From Petrosia ficiformis (lineage: Eukaryota > Porifera > Demospongiae > Haplosclerida > Petrosiidae), in assembly GCA_947044365.1 (NCBI GenBank), contig OX345636.1, positions 23,221,466 through 23,285,465 on the forward strand: DNA of 64,000 bases, read 5' to 3'. Below the pieces are notes generated by a model. That model worked only from the letters and a program-made list of their open reading frames with translations. It did no database searches and was not told the DNA's origin. Positions 36,601-50,200 of the stretch are shown one piece after another. A program made the position numbers and the translations under genes. Position 1 is the stretch's first letter; the number at the start of each line of letters is the position of its first letter.

Positions 36601-38275
36601 TACATGCAGCAGATACATCATCATTAGTAAAAAAATATACTAATGTAGTGTTCTTGTAGCTAATATATAATTATTAATTTTAGCTTATTTAACTCAACTG
36701 AACACACTACACACTTTAAAAATAATAAAATGATCACTCTGAATAATAACAAAAGTCCATTGATACATAACATTAACAAAAAGTTGGCCTAGACATAAAT
36801 ATCAGTAGTAAGTCTATTAACAGTTATTAGCTAACACTGTCAGATCTGAGGAATAGTGTAAACCTCATACACCACAACTAACAACTTCTATATACACAAG
36901 TATAGCTTCTTAAACTCTTGGGATATTTCTGCACACAATATATACATGGCCAGCCCATCCCCTCTACAAGCAATGCTTCTTTTTAAATTGTGCATAACTA
37001 AATAAAATGTTTGTTAAACTAATTGATAATATCACCAACCAACACAGTAGTGCTATACCTTCAGCTAGAAAACTGGACTGTTGAACTATATGACCTACCA
37101 CACTGTTTAGAGTTCCCTAAGTGTAAGCACCTCATAACTGTTTCAACTACATCTAAACGATAACTTTTTATCACTATATTATATACTATTATTTGTTTTA
37201 AACCCATGTATTTTTATTCAGTAACACAATTTAAGTGGAAATATATTAGCAGCTGCAATAGTGACGTCACATTGGTGATGATTTAACCCTTAGAGGACTG
37301 AGCTTGTTTTCAAAATTCTTCCCATTTCCAACACTGACGTCTCTATTGCATATATTTTGGCCACTGTTCACTTTCTCTACCCCAAACTTGGCTCCTTTCC
37401 TACATAGAGTACTACTTCTACCAACTTGCTTACCGGGTCCCCAAGCGCTTCGTAGGATTAAATCATGTCAAATTCAGTGCTCTCCCTCTTTTGACTGGAA
37501 CCCGAGCAAACAAAATGACCCCACTGCATGTTGCCCTGGGTAAGCTGGTGCTTTGTGAGAGCATGCATGTATATAATATATTAAAACCAAAAAAGTACCG
37601 AAACAAGTTTGGGATGGTGCTTTAGTAACAGAATTCAACTAACTGCATTGATCACAACAATTAACCCAACATAACTTAAGAATAAAACAAAAACAAAGAA
37701 TTAATATATACATGAGTATTTTAATATTAATCCAGCAATCGTATTTTGGTACAATATGTTTTTTGATATCTCTAGCTACATGTTCTTTCTTTGCTGTGTG
37801 TTTCTAATACTTTATATGTTAGGGTATATAAAAAGATTATAATAATTATTTTGTACCCTCTCTGATGAAAAAAATATCTTCATGGACCTTACTATTTATA
37901 ACCAAGAATAAGTCTCTAATTTACTGTTTATATAGCACTATCATTTCAAAGGTGGAATCGTAAAAGTATACATTTTGCAGTCAATTTCAGTATATAGCTC
38001 AATTCAATTTGAAGTCATCATCACAATTGCATTGGCTCCACAGAAGCTAAATTCTATTAGTTACCCCAGAAATGTTCTCCTTTTACGATATGTAGTTATA
38101 GCCTGACCCTTGTATATATGAATCATACATGAACAAGACTATTATACAAGTCAGAATTCCCACCAACAGGTAACATAAGATCATTCCTCCCCTTGCAGCA
38201 AAATGTCTGAAATGTATAATTGAAAAAGAATTTGGCATATAAACATTTTATGCAAATTATTGTTGTTTTTATGTA

Positions 38276-41200
38276 CTATGTAAATGAAATTTGACTGAGG
38301 ACATTTGGAGTTAGTTCTGTTTTCTGGATTAACTCTTGAAGTTCGTATTGTAAATATTTTGGGAGATGTAGTTTCTGGTTCTTCATTAAACCACGAATAA
38401 TATTCCGATAACAACCGTTCATGAATGTACATTCATTGACATCTAAACAACAAAGTGTTTTTGTTTCAGCAAGGATGGAAACTAAAATCTGTGAACTTGT
38501 TTCTGTAAGATAAAAGTGGTGAAGTCGTATGATCACTAGTGTTTTGTGCGAATAACAACTTTTTAAAAGTAAATGCAAGGATTCCTCACTTAACTGTACA
38601 TCAGATAAAGTTAATTCAGAAATATTTTGTGCACTAATGATTTGGGAAAACCAATTAGCATTCGAGGGGGATGACACTGATGATTTTATCACCGAAACCT
38701 TTTTTATTAAAGTTTCTTCTGGTGAATCTTGAATGCATTGATATAATATCCTCAGTTGATGCTCTTCAATGGTGCGGTTCTTCCAGCAGAGCTCCCAACC
38801 TGTTGATGTTGAATTCCTCATCACATAACTATAGACCAGAGCTTGGTATGGCTGTATTTGAATATCTGAATCAAATACAAATTTACAGCGACGTTTTTTG
38901 GCTACTTTTTGACACATATCTTCACTCTGTGCTTCATATATGCATTCAAGTGTGATAAGTGAATTAACTATTTCCTTATCATTGCAGATAATACTACGTG
39001 ACGGTCTAGAAATAAATTTATCCAATCCACAGAAAAACTTCACGACATTGCATCTTTCAATACTAAATACATTCATTAGCCACTCCCCTTGATTTGCTTC
39101 CTCCATGCCTAACAAACTGTAAGCTGCTAAAAATTCTTGCACTGTTAAGTGAAGAAAATAACAGAATGATTGTGCCCCACTTCTTTTGGTGATTTGATAA
39201 AATTGGAGAAGTCCAAACCCGTCAAATTCAGTTTCAGATTCATCTACATGGCATATATCTTGAAGGTCTTTTTTGGAAAAACTAAAGTCTTCTTTGTAAA
39301 TGCCATTCAAAGCCAACAATCCAAGACTGTTCAAGATCTCATTCACACTTTTATCAAAATTAACTAATGCATCCGTTTCATAGAAATCTTTTGAATGGAC
39401 AGCCATTTTACCTTTCTTTGCATGACGCTTAACAGCATGTATAACAAACAGTTCATATATTTCTGTCAGAGTTGGAGGAAGGCATTTTCCATCTTCATAA
39501 ACAAAGCAAATTATTGCTAAATTAATAGCTACATAGCATGTACTCATGACATTTGGAAAATCTTTCAACTCCTGAATTAGTTTCTCAGCTTCATCTTCCA
39601 AATTTAAGCGAATAAATTGCTTAACTTGTTCTTCAGTGAACCCAACAATAGTAAGAAGCCGGTTTGAATATTTTCTTATCTCAAGAACTGCTGATTGACG
39701 AGAGGTGATTATTATGCTACAGTTTGGAAGGTATTTTCCTCGAATGAAGTTAGGATAAAACATTTCGTCATCTCTGCATGATTTTCTCAATTCATCCCAG
39801 CCATCCAAAATAAAAAGCACATCTTTCCCGAACGTATCTGAGATGGATTTTAGATCATGTGTGAATTCGCTGCCATAGTATTTAATGAGGTCATCAATGG
39901 ACTCAGCTAATCGAAGTAATGGCGACTGAAGAGGGATGTATACAACATGCGAATATTCTCTGAATGATGTATAATTGGCCCAATTTCGACAAATTTCGTT
40001 GGCTATGGTAGTTTTTCCAATTCCTGGAGCACCTTCAATAACAATAACTTTTCGAGGAGCATCAAACATGGCAATCTCTTTCAATGGTATATAATGATTT
40101 TGGTTATCATAAAGGATGCTATCTACTTTTCCTTGTTTAGAATGCTTGGCAATTTGTGTTAACTGATCATTTGATTTAAGAGTATCTACTAAATTTGCGT
40201 TAATGAGTTTTACGTTAGTGAGTAGCGGCCAGTCTCTCTCAGTTTGTTTAGAGCGATTTAAATAGAACTGCCGAAGGTAATCATTCAGTGCTGAACAATG
40301 GAGATCATCAGATGTGATTTCTGAGAGAATAAAAAAAGTGGAAATATAGTCATAATTATCAAATGCATCATTGTCCTTTCAATATACATCTAAAGCAATA
40401 TTGTCCTTTTTATTGTAGATTTTATGGCCTGTAGGGCCATCCCTATGATTGCTTTCTATGGGGTTGAATCTCTATATATATTATATATATTTTCTTGTGT
40501 CCACTTGTGCGACTATGCGTTGTATACGTACTTAAGGAAGTTGTGTCATTCCCAGGGCTTTGGTCAATTATGGGCATGGCGTTTATAGAACGGACAACCG
40601 CGCGCTCTAGCTCTGCTGCAGCAGCAGGAAGAAAGAAAGAAACTAGAAAGCTGGTATGTAGAAACTGGAATTAATAGCAATCTATTCTAACTAAATATAT
40701 TTAGTTCTATAAGATCCTTTAAAAGGTAAGGAGAGTTAGGTAGTCAAAATAATAACTATAATAGACTGTTGTGTTTCAGGCTTGATAAAGTGAGCCGAGA
40801 TTGCTGAATGCTGGACACCAAGCAATCATTATTAACACAGTAGAATTTTTCTTTTTTAATAAAAAAAATTATTAATAAAAACTGAATGTTTCAACCTGAA
40901 GGTCTTCTTCAGCAGTGTACGGCTCAATAAAAAATCATGATAACATGATAACATGGTAATAAGTATCTATAACAATATCGTCCTTGTTTAGAATGCTGCA
41001 ATTTGTGTTAACTGATCAATGGGTTTCTAATAATACTGACAATGTAGAGTTTAGAAATTTATGAATGCATGGCATCGCAGTACTAACTAAGACAGTTACA
41101 ATAATTGATCCTAAAGTTTAATTGCGTAATTCACCACACAAGAATGAAATACAGATTTTTACAATAATACCTGATTTCAGACACAATTTTCTTCTATCAT

Positions 41201-41570
41201 TGTGTAATGTATTTAATTATAATATATAATTATATATAGACCTTGTGCAGTTAACGTTAGAAGGTTTCAAATTGTTTCACATTCCGGACATTTTTCGTGA
41301 CATGAGTGGCAAAAGAATGTATTTTTCTACTGCATAAAAAGAGTGGTCACAATCATGTGCAGATAATATGTTGTTCAATTCCACTTGGGAATTATCAGAC
41401 TGTCGGAGTTAATCGCCTTTCTGGTTGCAGTCGAGAGAATATAGCAAATGTCAACATAATAAATAATAGATGCCACATTTTTGTGTATTATCGTGTCATT
41501 TTCAATTAAATGCATTTGTGCACAAGGTCTATATATTATTATAATTACATATATAATATATATATATATA

Positions 41571-41614
<44 letters not shown>

Positions 41615-42643
41615 AAATATATATATAATTATATATATGTATATTATATAGTATGCTAATAGGTCCTATATACACAAAACAAGGGTCCTTATATTTAGTA
41701 TATAGGACCTATTAGCATACTATATACAATATATTGTATGATGGTGACATCTTCTGCACAGTGAGTACATGGAAGGTCTCTATACAACATATAGAACTCA
41801 CCACATCAAAGGGATGATGTCACCATAATATAATTATATAATTATATAATTATATAAATTATATATAATTATATAATTATAATTATATAATTATATAAAT
41901 ATATAATTATAAAAAACATTTTAAAAAATGAAAGAGTATGTAGGGATATATATCAAAACCGAAAAAGCACAGGAACAAGATGGCTTTGGCAACAAAATGA
42001 AATACCACTTCCACATAACAACCGTACATAAGTATCACTTCTTTGTGTTTTGCCTTAAGTTGTGTATACTTATGTACGGTTGTTACGTGGAAGTGGTATT
42101 TCATTTTGCTGCCAAAGCCATCTTGTTCCTGTGCTTTTTCGGTTTTGATATATATCCCTACATACTCTTTCATTTTTAAAAATGTTTTTTATTATTCTTG
42201 TTTTGATTCTATTTTTAAAGAATTTTGATCAAATACGTGATGACTATTCTGTTTTGTTTACAGTAGGAACGGTCTCCAGAAGGCTCAAAATTTACTGCAA
42301 TATTATAATTATTTGTTATTACAATTCCTACATCCTCTTTCATTTTTGAACATGTTTCTATATTATTCTTGTTTTGATTCTATTTTTAAATGACTCAGTA
42401 TAATAATATATATCACTACGTACTCTTTCATTTCATTTTTTCGCCGGATCTCTACATTAACAAAGATCTCTGGACATCTAAAAGGTATTTTTAGTCATAC
42501 AATTACTCAGTATTATAAGCTTTATGTATATTTTAACTTATCTGTATATATTAACAGAGATTTCAGCTTACCACTTGCAATTGAAATGCATGGGTGGCCA
42601 TTTTTTTTCCGGGTCATCCCTACATAGAGAGTACTACCATACT

Positions 42644-42674
<31 letters not shown>

Positions 42675-45600
42675 CTTGATTCATAGCACATACAATTTAA
42701 ATGGGGCATGTAGGTTTATATTTTGTATATAAACCTCATATCAGGTTTAGAGTTTAAAATATACATTTTAAATCTAGTGCCATTGGCTTTCAATATAGCG
42801 GACTGATATCTAACAGGTATGAACCACCATTATTATTCATACATGTATCATATGTATCACAGTTCATCAATCTAATACACTTGCCAATTCGGAAGTTTTG
42901 AAAAATCATGTATCACCCTCGGGCTTTTGGCCCCCAGGTTCAAACTTGATATAAAATGACAGTATGTAAATGTACATGTATATATACAAACTCACTATCA
43001 CTTGTCCCTTCAGATGTATCTGTGTGACTTTGAGTGGACACATGTTGTTGTATACCATGAAAGGTAGCTAAAAATATATAATTTAAATTCAAACAACACC
43101 CAACCATGAAAAAAACCTATGGCAAACAATTAAAGGTCGCCAACAATCAAAAACAATCATCTTAAATTATTCCTTGTTACCAAGTCTATCAACTCTTAAC
43201 TTAACCAAGCTTTGAATATCATGATAGATTTACTATGTACAAATGACATCACAAATCATGCACAATCTATCACTTCTACATGTAATACACAGATAATTAC
43301 ATATGATACCATACACTTTTATATATATCATCAATTACCCTGCAGTGTATATATTGTATTGTGAAATAACACATAGCTTCACAAGACAATCAAGATATTG
43401 TCCCACATACTTACTTGGGTGATCAATAGCAATCTTATCAGCAATTCCGCATTTGTTTACAAGAGGACTCTTCAAAGCAACAATGAGTTTGGACCAGGAT
43501 GCAGTTCCAGTATCCAACCAGCGCTGAAACATCACACGTTTACAAACTTCATTCTGATTAGGATGATCTTTTGCGATTATATCTAACTCATGAGGACGTA
43601 TAGTAAGTTCAAGACCAAGATTATACCAGTCATCAACTTCAACAGTAGATCGCAGTACAGACGGTAGTTCGTCTCCTAATTTTTAATGAAATAAGTACTA
43701 ATAATTATTAAGAGTTAAAGTAGACCGAATAAAAATTAATTTTACATATACATGACAGGGTATATGAAAGTTTGAAATTAGTGTCTTAGATATCTTGGAA
43801 GGTGTGCCAATCATTCGTTTTCACTGTAGTAGGGTGTCAAATGTTTCATGCAATACTTATTGGCATATATATAAGTGAGTTTCCTTGAGAGATTGTAACA
43901 CTTGGTATATACCCTAATTATATATATATATAAGCAGGTAAAGTTTTTTTTTATCTTAAAACCAGGTAGATGAATGAATGGGATTATGGGTTATATCATA
44001 GATTGTATAGACTACGTATAAAGGATTGTAAACGGTGTACATGATCCCATAGTTTTAATGCATAAGTCTGTGACGCACTCCGTGTTCCCAGAAATCAATT
44101 AATTTTTATTGCTTGGTGGTTAGGACTGATTAATGAAAAAACACTATTACTTGCTGAAGCTGTTGTATTGTTGTCACATTTCAACAGCTGAAACGTTTGC
44201 AAAAAATTATGTACGATGTTAAAAACTATTATTTTTTAGTACATATCATAACGAAAACAGGTTTTGGGACTCTTACTTCTTTTATATAATAACAATTCTA
44301 TTGCAATATTTCCACTTAAGTTGTGTTATTGAATAAAAATACATGGGTTTAAAACAAATAATATTATAGTGAAAAAAGTTACCGTTTAGATGTAGAAAAT
44401 CCAGTTGAAACTGTTACGAGGTACTTACACTTAGGGGACTCTAGTAGGTCATATAGTTCAATACTCCAGTTTTCTAGCTGAAAGTATAGCACTACTGTGA
44501 TAGTTGGTGATATTATAAATTAGTTTAACAAAAGTTTTATTTAATTATACACGATTTAAAAACAAGTTCTTTGCTTAGCTTGTAGAGGGGAGGGGCTGGC
44601 TATGTATATATTGTCTGCAGAAATATCTCAAGACTAGTATCTACAGCAATAAAATAATTATCTTTCAACATTAAACAAGTTTCAATACAATTATATTTAT
44701 ACTGATGAAGATTAATGTATTATTAATGTACTAGTTGAATCAGGTGTACTGCAAGCCATTGTTAAAATAAAGCAGGGTGGGACAATGGAGTGCACGGTAA
44801 TGCGTGGGCGTTTCGAATCCCTTCTATGTAGCCTATACAATCTATGGTTATACGCATCCATCTTGGATCTCTGATGCAGCTATGTTTCTTTGATATATCT
44901 TTAAAAAACATTAAGTATATATTATTAATAAAATACACCATGCATTTCTTAGGTATATATTATTAATATAATACATTTAGGTATAACTATATCCATAGCC
45001 AATCGTTCCGCAAAAATTAATCAACAATTCACAGCTGGAACACAATTTAGATAATAATAATTATTTGAAAACACTCTCCTTAATACACATATATAATCTT
45101 CAATGTGGTAGAAATGTACAAATAATTTAAAATAAATTATTGTAACTAAAAATTTTCTTTTACCTGTTAAAGGTGGACATTCTGGTATATTTGAGTGAGA
45201 TGGGACTATAAGTAAAAAAAAATTCATTATCCAAGTGCATGTAACATATACTACACATCATGAATGCTTCATTCACAAACTACTACTACTTAGTAACTTT
45301 GATGTGCATCATTACTATATAGCTATGACAAAAATTATAACATGCCTAGTTGGCCAGTATCTTTGATTTATAGTCACCTCCCCCTCGGGGCTCGGGCGCT
45401 ACGCACCGGTGACAAATACAGCCTTCCTATATAGGGGTATAAAAACCATGGTTAGCAGGTGTATGTGCTAGATGTACCACCTGCTGTGGAGGAATATAAC
45501 TGGAGGCCTATATGGCCAAGGGGTATATACACATTAATTATATACAACAGTGTTATCTGGTTGCAGATAGTGATATTGCACTTCAAGGGAGAGCTGGATT

Positions 45601-46298
45601 TTTTTTACAACTGTTTAGTCTGATAGATCATGCAATTTGTTTGATTATCAAGTAGTCAGTTGCTATCCCTCATTGTACTGATTATAAATGCGAGGTTGAA
45701 ACTACTCTTGGTCTAATTTATAACCAAGAGTAGTTTTAACCTCTCATTAAAGAGGAAAAGATATGTGAATCATCTGCTCTTTCCTGCGGGATATAATGGG
45801 TTTTATATCCCTGACAGGAGGGATATGCTTTTACTTATATAAATTATAGAATATAACCTTTCACACTGCATTGATTTTGAGATACATTTCGTTCCTGCTT
45901 TTTGGTGCCTAATTTTAATAAACCTACAGAAAACAGAAAATTATTAAAATATTATTTTGTTCTAACTTGGTATAAATGTAATGACGCTGACACACTATAC
46001 ATATGTAATTCCAACCTTGAGTCAACATTATTTTGTCAGCAAGAATACATTCATTGACAATGGGTGATTTGAGAACATTAATAATTGATCTCCATGTTAA
46101 CTTTTTATATTTCTGGTCAGCTGCATCTGTACCATTGAACCAATTATGAATGACGACATTCAAGCACCTTCCAGGATCATGAAATTTTTCCTCAATCTTT
46201 TCTATAGTGCCGGCTTGTATACCAATTCCAGCTGCAAAGCTTTTCCACTTTCCACTAGCAGGCTTCAGTGATGTAGATACTGTGTGTATCTTTTCCAT
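38276..46298 (-). CDS. NLR protein: two death domains, NACHT, weak LRR-like C-terminus
   Basis: Five exons join in phase: 46298-46016, 45205-45164, 43675-43415, 43067-42996 and 40320-38276, about 900 residues. Exon 1 begins with ATG and encodes a death domain (SGKWKSFAAGIGIQAGTIEK, RCLNVVIHNWFNG, LTWRSIINVLKSP). Exon 3 encodes a second (DWYNLGLELTIRPHELDIIA, RVMFQRWLDTG, SWSKLIVALKSPLVN). Exon 5 holds the NACHT NTPase: Walker A GAPGIGKTT (about 40033-40007), Walker B LFILDGWDEL (about 39815) and sensor IIITSRQ. The C-terminus (NISELTLSDVQLSEESLHLL, TKTLCCLDVNECTF) has weak LRR-like repeats. The architecture matches the death-domain NLRs described in demosponges, proposed cytosolic pattern receptors that oligomerise and recruit death-fold adaptors. 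Intron 4 (2.7 kb) is full of mobile elements. An exon upstream of 46298 cannot be excluded. Confidence 0.88.
40425..40815 (+). mobile_element. Dispersed repeat family A, copy 2
   Basis: Same start (GGCCTGTAGGGCCATCCCTA), core and GTAAGGAGAG segment as the copy at 20980, and it extends further 3' (GCTGAATGCTGGACACCA, ending AAGCAATCATT). It lies in intron 4 of the NLR gene, in the opposite orientation to the gene. Confidence 0.85.
41535..41830. repeat. TA microsatellite and compound hairpin B
   Basis: (TA)n run at about 41540-41640. Next comes hairpin TAGTATGCTAATAGGTCCTA (41650) against TAGGACCTATTAGCATACTA (about 41703). A second hairpin follows, GATGGTGACATC (41740) against GATGTCACCAT (41816). 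The same two modules recur in reverse order at 53520-53785. Confidence 0.8.
41896..42192. mobile_element. Near-perfect ~270-base hairpin MITE
   Basis: Arms of about 120 bases (AAAAATGAAAGAGTATGTAG to ACCGTACATAAGTAT) are complementary to 42065-42180 around a ~30-base loop. Because of this, both strands show nearly the same open frame, which is an artefact and not a gene. Related pieces occur at 25315-25440, 36250-36370, 37560-37630, 42330-42400 and 53265-53480. Confidence 0.85.
44312..44813 (-). repeat. Right arm of inverted repeat flanking the NLR exons
   Basis: Reverse complement of 36917-37245 plus 34173-34316. It lies inside NLR intron 2 (between 43675 and 45164), so the repeat is part of the transcribed gene on this side and outside it on the other. 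Confidence 0.72.
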
Positions 46299-47277
46299 AT
46301 CTGTATAATTATATAAATTGCTACTCTTTTGCCAAATACACCACAGTCATTAAAACACTGATTAAATACAATAACAAATGATTATCATTCTGTATCCATT
46401 GCAACAGTACATGAATATAATTACTGTACTGGGTCTAGAGGCTTATCATGGTATAGCTAGCTGTACACTATACTATTTCAATCCTGTACAATATTTGTAG
46501 ATATTACCATTATTTGTAGATACTACCGTCATATCCATGCTATATTAACAATAAATTTGAATAAGTTCTTAGTGGCTGTGCTAGAAAACCAGGCTTATGA
46601 TTAAAATTTCAAAACTGATATTTTTTGTTTCACCTGAATCAAGTGTTAAAATAGGCCTATAGAATGGTATATCATACATTACAATTGAGATAAAGACAAA
46701 GCCACAACAAGCGAGTAAACTGTCGAAATCATTAATCTTCCCTTTTGAGAAAAGCGAAATTAATAAATTACTTTACTGTAATTCAATTCCATAAATTAGC
46801 TTTAGCAGAGGCTAGCAAAGCGCACAGAGGTCTCCACACCTGCACGGATTGTATCAATGAAAAGGTGAGACATTATATAGTGAAGCTTTCTCTGTAATAA
46901 AACGGTGATCACGAATGTAACCCATAACGACCTATATTTTCACATATATTTGAAAATTATATTTAACTTACAACAAAACACTTAACTGTAACAGTTGTCA
47001 AATGGAATTACAACAATGAGGTGGGTGGATCACAGTGGATATATAATTATATATAATTTATACATAACTACAATATCAAAATACCATGCAGTATTTTTAT
47101 TATTTGTAAGGTGATATGTACCCTATTATAATAATTATGTCAACTAACGTAAAATTGTGTCCATTTCTTATCTTTTCTTGCAACAAACAGTATCGCTGGT
47201 AGACGAGAATGGGCGTTATCTTTTAAAATGATTCATATCATTGAAAGGCTCCGGACCCGCCCTGCAAGATACCAATC
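46299..47277. promoter_or_regulatory. Divergent intergenic region between NLR and ankyrin gene
   Basis: The two start codons face away from each other across 979 bases. No gene is seen inside. The promoter for one or both genes must lie here unless non-coding first exons extend further. No specific motif is claimed. Confidence 0.4.
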
Positions 47278-50200
47278 ATGGAAGAAAAAGAACCAGTTAA
47301 CAAGGGAGAATTAGAGAACGTTGGACACTTAGTCACAGCAATGAAGGGTTCTGTTGAGCCCACAAATCTATACAAGGTTTGCAATCATCTGAATTATCTT
47401 GATTTCGGTTCGCATGAAATTTATTAAAGTTAATAACAGTTATAATATATATAAATTGTGCGCTTAGATCTACACCTCTGTTGTTTTGAAACAGGAATAG
47501 TTTACCATATATTCATACGTTTTTGTGATTTTTCAATTTTCCACACTAGATTAAACTTCTTCTAGCATGTCAAAGTGGTGATGTGGATATGGTCAGGGTC
47601 TTGACGAAGGAATTAAATATTGACCCAAACTGGGTTATAGAGGTATGCATTTACAACATCCTGGATTTTAATAACCAGTCCTTTAGGGTGGATTACATCC
47701 TATACACTGTGCAACAGTAAATGGAAATGTAAATGTTGTAAAGTTCCTAGTGGAGGAGTGTGGAGTGAATCCTGCTGTATCTACAACTGTAAGCATGCAA
47801 CATACATGGAGTATTGATCTAATTCGTATAATTTTAATGTATTGTAAATACGTATTGCATAATTATTATTGTAAGTCAACAGTATTATTTCGCAGTTACT
47901 GACAGTTAATTATAAGATGTGAATGTTTGGTAAGGCAGCTGGTTTCATAAGACTTGCATCTATTTGAAGCACTTTTATACCAAATGCTGAATTATAATTA
48001 TATAAAGTTATTATAACATTGTTACTATGGTTTGTAGTTTCTGTTGGAAGAACATATTCATTTCAAACTGTAGCTTGAGTTGTTTCAACCCTTGCATCTG
48101 GCTTGTCAACATGGTAAGATAAATATGGTGAAGTACTTGGTGAGGGAGCTAAAAGCAGACCCCAACTGTATTGCAAAGGTGAAATTAAGAGTATCATTTT
48201 CCCATAAATTACACTAATTTTTTTTTTCAGGAAGGAATACAACCTATTCATTGTGCAATAATGAATGGAAGTAAGGAGATTGTGCAGTTCCTAGTGGATG
48301 AGTGTAAAGTCAATCCAGATTCTGAAAATGAGGTTAATTATCATTTCCTTTTTATACATTTTTTGTAATGATACTTCAGAAAGGTACACGTCCAGTGTTC
48401 ATAGCACAGATGAATAAAGATTGGGATATGATTCAACTACTCGATGAACGTTATGGCTGTAGCATTGAAGTAGCATTACATCAGGTTGGTTATACACAAC
48501 AATCAACAAACATTTATATACTTCCAAAATAGTTGACAATAATAATTATATTAATTATTTTTAAATAACGGAAGGGTATAAAGTTTAAAAATTGATTATA
48601 ATTATATTTCCTCAGCAAAAAAATAAGGATAAAGTTGTTGAAATGAAAGAAGATCTACACATTGATGTAGGTGTGATATATCAATAATGATTCATAACAA
48701 TGTCATAACAGTGTCTGTTATGTTTATGGTGCATGATTCCAGGTTTTTGTGCCTAATCAAGCACTCAAAACTGAAAAGGTCTGAAGGATATTTTTATTAT
48801 GAAATTATACTTGTGCAATTTTGATATTCTAGTCTCAGCATGGAGAAGTCAACACTATTACTGATCTAATAAATGAAAAGGGAGCTAATCCTTCTGAGAT
48901 TGAAGAAGTAGGTTTTACATGATTTCAAAATTGCTAATTTTAGTTTGAATTATTCTGTTATAATAGTCAATTCCTTTTGGCATCTTATTTTAATATTCTA
49001 GTTTCAGCAGTCAAGTTCTATCATTCACAGAGCAGCAATGTATGGGGAAGTCGACACTATTACTGATCTAATAAATGAAAAGGGAGCAAATCCTTCTGAG
49101 ACTGAAGAAGTAGGTTTTACATGATTCCTATTGAGACAAAATTGCTAATTTTAGTTTGAATTGTTCTGTTATAATAGTTTGTAATGATTTATTCAATTCC
49201 ATCTGGCATCTTATACACAGCATGGGTACCAAGCTATTCATGTTGCTGCAACTGCAGGTCAATTACAAGTAGTGAAAATATTAATAAACAAGTTTGGAAT
49301 TGCACCTGATACAGTATCGGAAAAAGTAAAATATTCTACTGATGTATAATCTGTCTAAATGTGTAATTGTATTTCATATAATAGGGAAGCTATCAGCCTC
49401 TTCACTTGGCTGCTATAAATGGACATATTGATGTTGTTGAGTATTTGGTAAAGGAATGTAAGGTTTTCATTGAGCCAATATCAAAGGTGCAGAGAATGTA
49501 ATTATAGTTTTATACTGTATATGACAGTACACATAGCAACTATATAAACTTAAACTCTTTCTTGCAATGTATGCTGTGTTTCTTTGGGATTATAAGTACT
49601 AGTTATATCCTGAGTGCAAGGGATATATCCAGTATAATGCATGAGGCCCAAAGGCACATAGAGCACGAGGGCCAAATGGGTGTATATTATCCTGAGCATG
49701 AGGTATATAAATAATTTGCGTCATTCGATCACTGTTTGGGATCATAACCATAACAACTGTATGACCGACTATGACATCAAAGGCATTAATTAGCCACACT
49801 ATCTACACTTAATATTTATACCACAGGGATATATATAACTAAAACTACTGTGTTATAGCTAAAACTGCCATGCTTTATCTGATTTGTAGCACTAGTAGTT
49901 TCTTTGATGTGCGTAATTGTAATGACACAATAATAATTATGTATGTATGCATAAATCTAGCCTATTTGACGTAAAATTTGTAACTCTGTTATTATACTCA
50001 ATTCTTCAAATTTAGTTCTCCATAACAATTATAAATTATGGATTGCAAACACCATCTCATACAATAAATTTAATGTTAGCAGAGTAATTAAGTACTAACA
50101 TATGGTCTATAGTCTAGACACAACTTGCAATATCTCAGGCAAGATTGTCTTGTAATTTGTATGATTATTGTTTATTCTAGAATGGAGAGAAACCAATTCA

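Larger units (their letters stand above)
34173..37245 (+). repeat. Left arm of inverted repeat flanking the NLR, interrupted
   Basis: 34173-34316 (GAAACGCCTACGCATT, CCACCCTGCTTTTC, TTATTTTATTGCTGTAGATA) is the reverse complement, with changes, of 44632-44813. 36917-37245 (GGGATATTTCTGC, AAACCCATGTATTTTTATTC) is that of 44312-44637. In the right arm these two blocks adjoin. In the left they are split by about 2.6 kb that includes the THAP/PHD element, and the sequence TCTTGGG occurs at both edges of the split, as a target-site duplication would. Confidence 0.75.

Noticed and set aside
41907..42179. Overlapping similar ORFs on both strands
   Set aside because: They arise from the perfect hairpin MITE; the frame is read twice. 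No codon bias or family match.
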